A stretch of DNA of 64,000 nt from Doryteuthis pealeii (lineage: Eukaryota; Mollusca; Cephalopoda; Myopsida; Loliginidae): positions 75,279,069 through 75,343,068 of the forward strand of contig CM042150.1 of NCBI GenBank assembly GCA_023376005.1. The letters are read 5' to 3'. Both the position numbers and the translations under genes were made by a program. Positions 62,353 to 64,000 of this stretch are shown in pieces (position 1 is the first letter of the stretch; each line of letters starts with the position of its first letter). Below the pieces are notes generated by a model. That model was not told where the DNA came from, ran no database searches, and was given only the letters and a program-made list of their open reading frames with translations.

Positions 62353-62832
62353 CGAAGCCCCCACCGAGAAGGGTGTGACAATATGTCTAACCCATGTGGG
62401 TACCTACGAGATAAGGTAGCAAAGAGGCAGGGAGTTTCAAAACCTGAATACCAGAGGTGGTCGGTTTGAAGACCCAGCGGGAAGATAACTCTTCCAGGCC
62501 AATGGGAAGATAATCCCAACACAATTATCCAATCTAGGCCTAGCCTAGCTTAGTTTTTTTTTATGTTAGCCAATGTAATTGGTAAAGTTTGGTAAATTAT
62601 AAAGGTTAACCTAGGCCAACCAAGTTTGTTTTTTATGTTAGCCTACTGAATCAGTAAATTGAAGTAAATTATGAAGCTGTTTCGATTTGTATTACCATAA
62701 ACCTCTAATTTTCAATGCTTATGTTTTTAAACAAATTTTATCTCTTTTATGATGTATACTGTATTTTATAATTGATGTTATTATTCTCTAAATATCATAT
62801 GTATCTATGTATTTTTTTCATTTACTTTGTAG
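62353..62832. other. No gene recognised; upstream intron of the exon pair
   Basis: It contains a duplicated phrase (cctaggc..agc..agtttgtttttta.gttagcc at about 62537-62570 and 62610-62645). The last bases form a pyrimidine-rich acceptor ending TTTGTAG. Confidence 0.4.
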
Positions 62833-62880
62833 GAAAGGCTGTCTACAGTCTAAAGAGAATAGAATATACGTTTTCAGAAT
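62833..62880 (+). CDS. Short exon, unidentified gene (first of a pair)
   Basis: Forty-eight bases between acceptor 'tttactttgtag' and consensus donor GTAAGG (62881). Read with two leading bases it encodes KAVYSLKRIEYTFSE plus one base (T). That base joins the CC that opens the next exon to form a Ser codon, so the phases agree. The continuation of the same frame past the donor has no motif and hits a stop at about 63000. I do not recognise the protein. Confidence 0.55.
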
Positions 62881-63064
62881 GTAAGGACAAGGGGAAAGCA
62901 CATGTACCTTTAAACTATTTTATTTACATACAAACTCAACGACAGTCAATAAAACAAGCACTGAAGGGCAGTACTTACAATTCAGAATATCTCCCTCGTT
63001 GAGGGGGGTGTCAGGTTGAGTCTTCAGTTATTTCTCCCTCACTGAGGGGTGGTATTTCTTTCAG

Positions 63065-63186
63065 CCACAAAGTCTGAGATGGACGCTCGTTTCTACGAGG
63101 CTTACTGGTTGGTGCCAAACCGTCAAAGAGAATTCTTCACTCAACCTGACAGGGGACGTTACCTTTACTACTTCCTGTCCCTAAAG
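63065..63186 (+). CDS. Exon, unidentified conserved-looking gene (second of a pair)
   Basis: One hundred and twenty-two bases between acceptor 'tatttctttcag' and donor AAG|GTACAG. After two bases shared with the previous exon it encodes 40 residues: TKSEMDARFYEAYWLVPNRQ, then REFFTQPDRGRYLYYFLSLK. The base composition is clearly richer in G and C than the flanks, and the aromatic, charged peptide is not low-complexity. It ends in phase 0. The open frame continues into the intron, but the sequence turns AT-rich and Asn/Ile-rich after the donor, which supports the splice. No signal peptide or known catalytic motif is visible. Further exons lie outside the window. Confidence 0.65.
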
Positions 63187-63518
63187 GTACAGGAGAGTTC
63201 TAGTCCCTACAACTTCTTGGGTACAAAAACAAGTATAATCAATCAATACAACCTAGAATTATTGGTACCATACAATAAGAATGATACAACTGTTTTTACA
63301 AACAATGTAAACATTATATTTTATATAGCTTTTTATATCTTAAAATTTTTAGAAAAGTGCCAATGTAGTTAAGTTGAAACAACATAAATAAAGGTATGAT
63401 TGTATATGCATTCTTATATTTTGCTTCAGTGGAATACACAAAAAAGGAGCATTACAAAAACAAATTAGCAAAGGAAAAATATCTGAAGAATTAATTAATA
63501 TAAAATATTTCCTAATAT

Positions 63519-63842
63519 GGACTTCAGAATGAGAACATTCTGTGGGTTCGACTCAAAATTCCATGAACATTACTGAATATGACAGGCACCTGCAAGAAAG
63601 CCAGAAACATTGTATCTATAGCAACAAAGATGAAGCTAACAATTCAACTAAATCAATGTATATTACAGTTATGTAATGATATTATCAGCTGATTTTGTAA
63701 ATTTTGTTTTATCATAAAAAGGATGTCAATGAGAACATTCTACAGAAAAAATAAATGGTGTGCTTCAAAATTCCATGATCATTACCAAACATAAGCACCT
63801 GCAAAAAGACTAGAAATATTGTTGTTATTGCAACAAAGATTA
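63519..63842 (+). repeat. Direct duplication, about 125 bp units 200 bp apart
   Basis: 63519-63643 and 63719-63842 share 'aatgagaacattct', 'caaaattccatga.cattac', 'gcacctgcaa' and 'gcaacaaagat' in the same order. They lie in the intron after the exon at 63065-63186. Confidence 0.7.
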
Positions 63843-63845
63843 AGT

Positions 63846-64000
63846 GTGGAGGCGTGTGCTGTAATGGTTATTTTCTTAGAAAATGTACTTGGTAACCGAA
63901 TTTCAAATCCTGGATAAGGCTGTTTGCATTTCACTTTGAACTAATGCTCTTTGGGAATGCATGAATCTATCTCTTCTCCTTGGTACAGGTAAATAGTAGA
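63846..64000 (+). repeat. tRNA-derived SINE, family S2, cut by the window edge
   Basis: Box A region (gtaatggttattttc), box B (aatttcaaatcc), then 'ctggataaggctg' and 'gggaatgcatgaatc', ending 'ggtaaatagtaga' at the window edge, in the same order as 5729-5890. Confidence 0.65.

Noticed and set aside
1..64000. CRISPR array or bacterial defence system
   Set aside because: The repeats are microsatellites, minisatellites and SINEs without regular spacers, and the exons have eukaryotic splice sites.

Overview
The window looks like intergenic and intronic DNA from an AT-rich, repeat-rich animal genome. Short exons are bounded by GT/AG splice sites, and tRNA-derived SINEs, decayed LINEs, a mariner, foldback elements and long microsatellites fill most of the space. 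The SINE and LINE types suggest a lophotrochozoan, probably a mollusc and possibly a cephalopod; that is inference. No bacterial-style operon, rRNA gene or CRISPR array is present.

The dominant structure is a giant palindrome. Bases 13031-33424 are repeated in inverted orientation at 33496-53800, about 20.3 kb per arm around a spacer of about 70 bp that lies inside a SINE. The right arm runs exactly into a 200-N scaffold gap (53801-54000). Every element in one arm has a partner in the other, so most genes and repeats there are listed twice. Wherever the two can be judged (a kinase exon, a mariner, SINEs, a foldback element) the right arm is well formed and the left arm carries scattered one-base indels. 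This pattern favours a fold-back read or assembly artefact over a real, evolving inverted duplication, but it does not prove it.

Region by region: 1-13030 holds repeat fragments, two LINE 3' pieces, SINEs and one candidate minus-strand first exon (3265-3346). The arms hold a clear exon of a NEK6/NEK7-type kinase (43729-43887, minus; damaged partner at 22784-22939), a dead mariner, a LINE reverse transcriptase remnant, SINEs, two palindromic foldback elements and a CCAAT/TATA promoter-like segment. Right of the gap, 54001-62800 holds repeats, including a LINE fragment split by a 1020-bp solo-LTR-like insertion and a microsatellite-flanked inverted repeat. At 62833-63186 two plus-strand exons with matching phase belong to a gene I do not recognise.

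Only the NEK exon can be named. The three gene fragments show no sign of working together; they look like pieces of separate long-intron genes.
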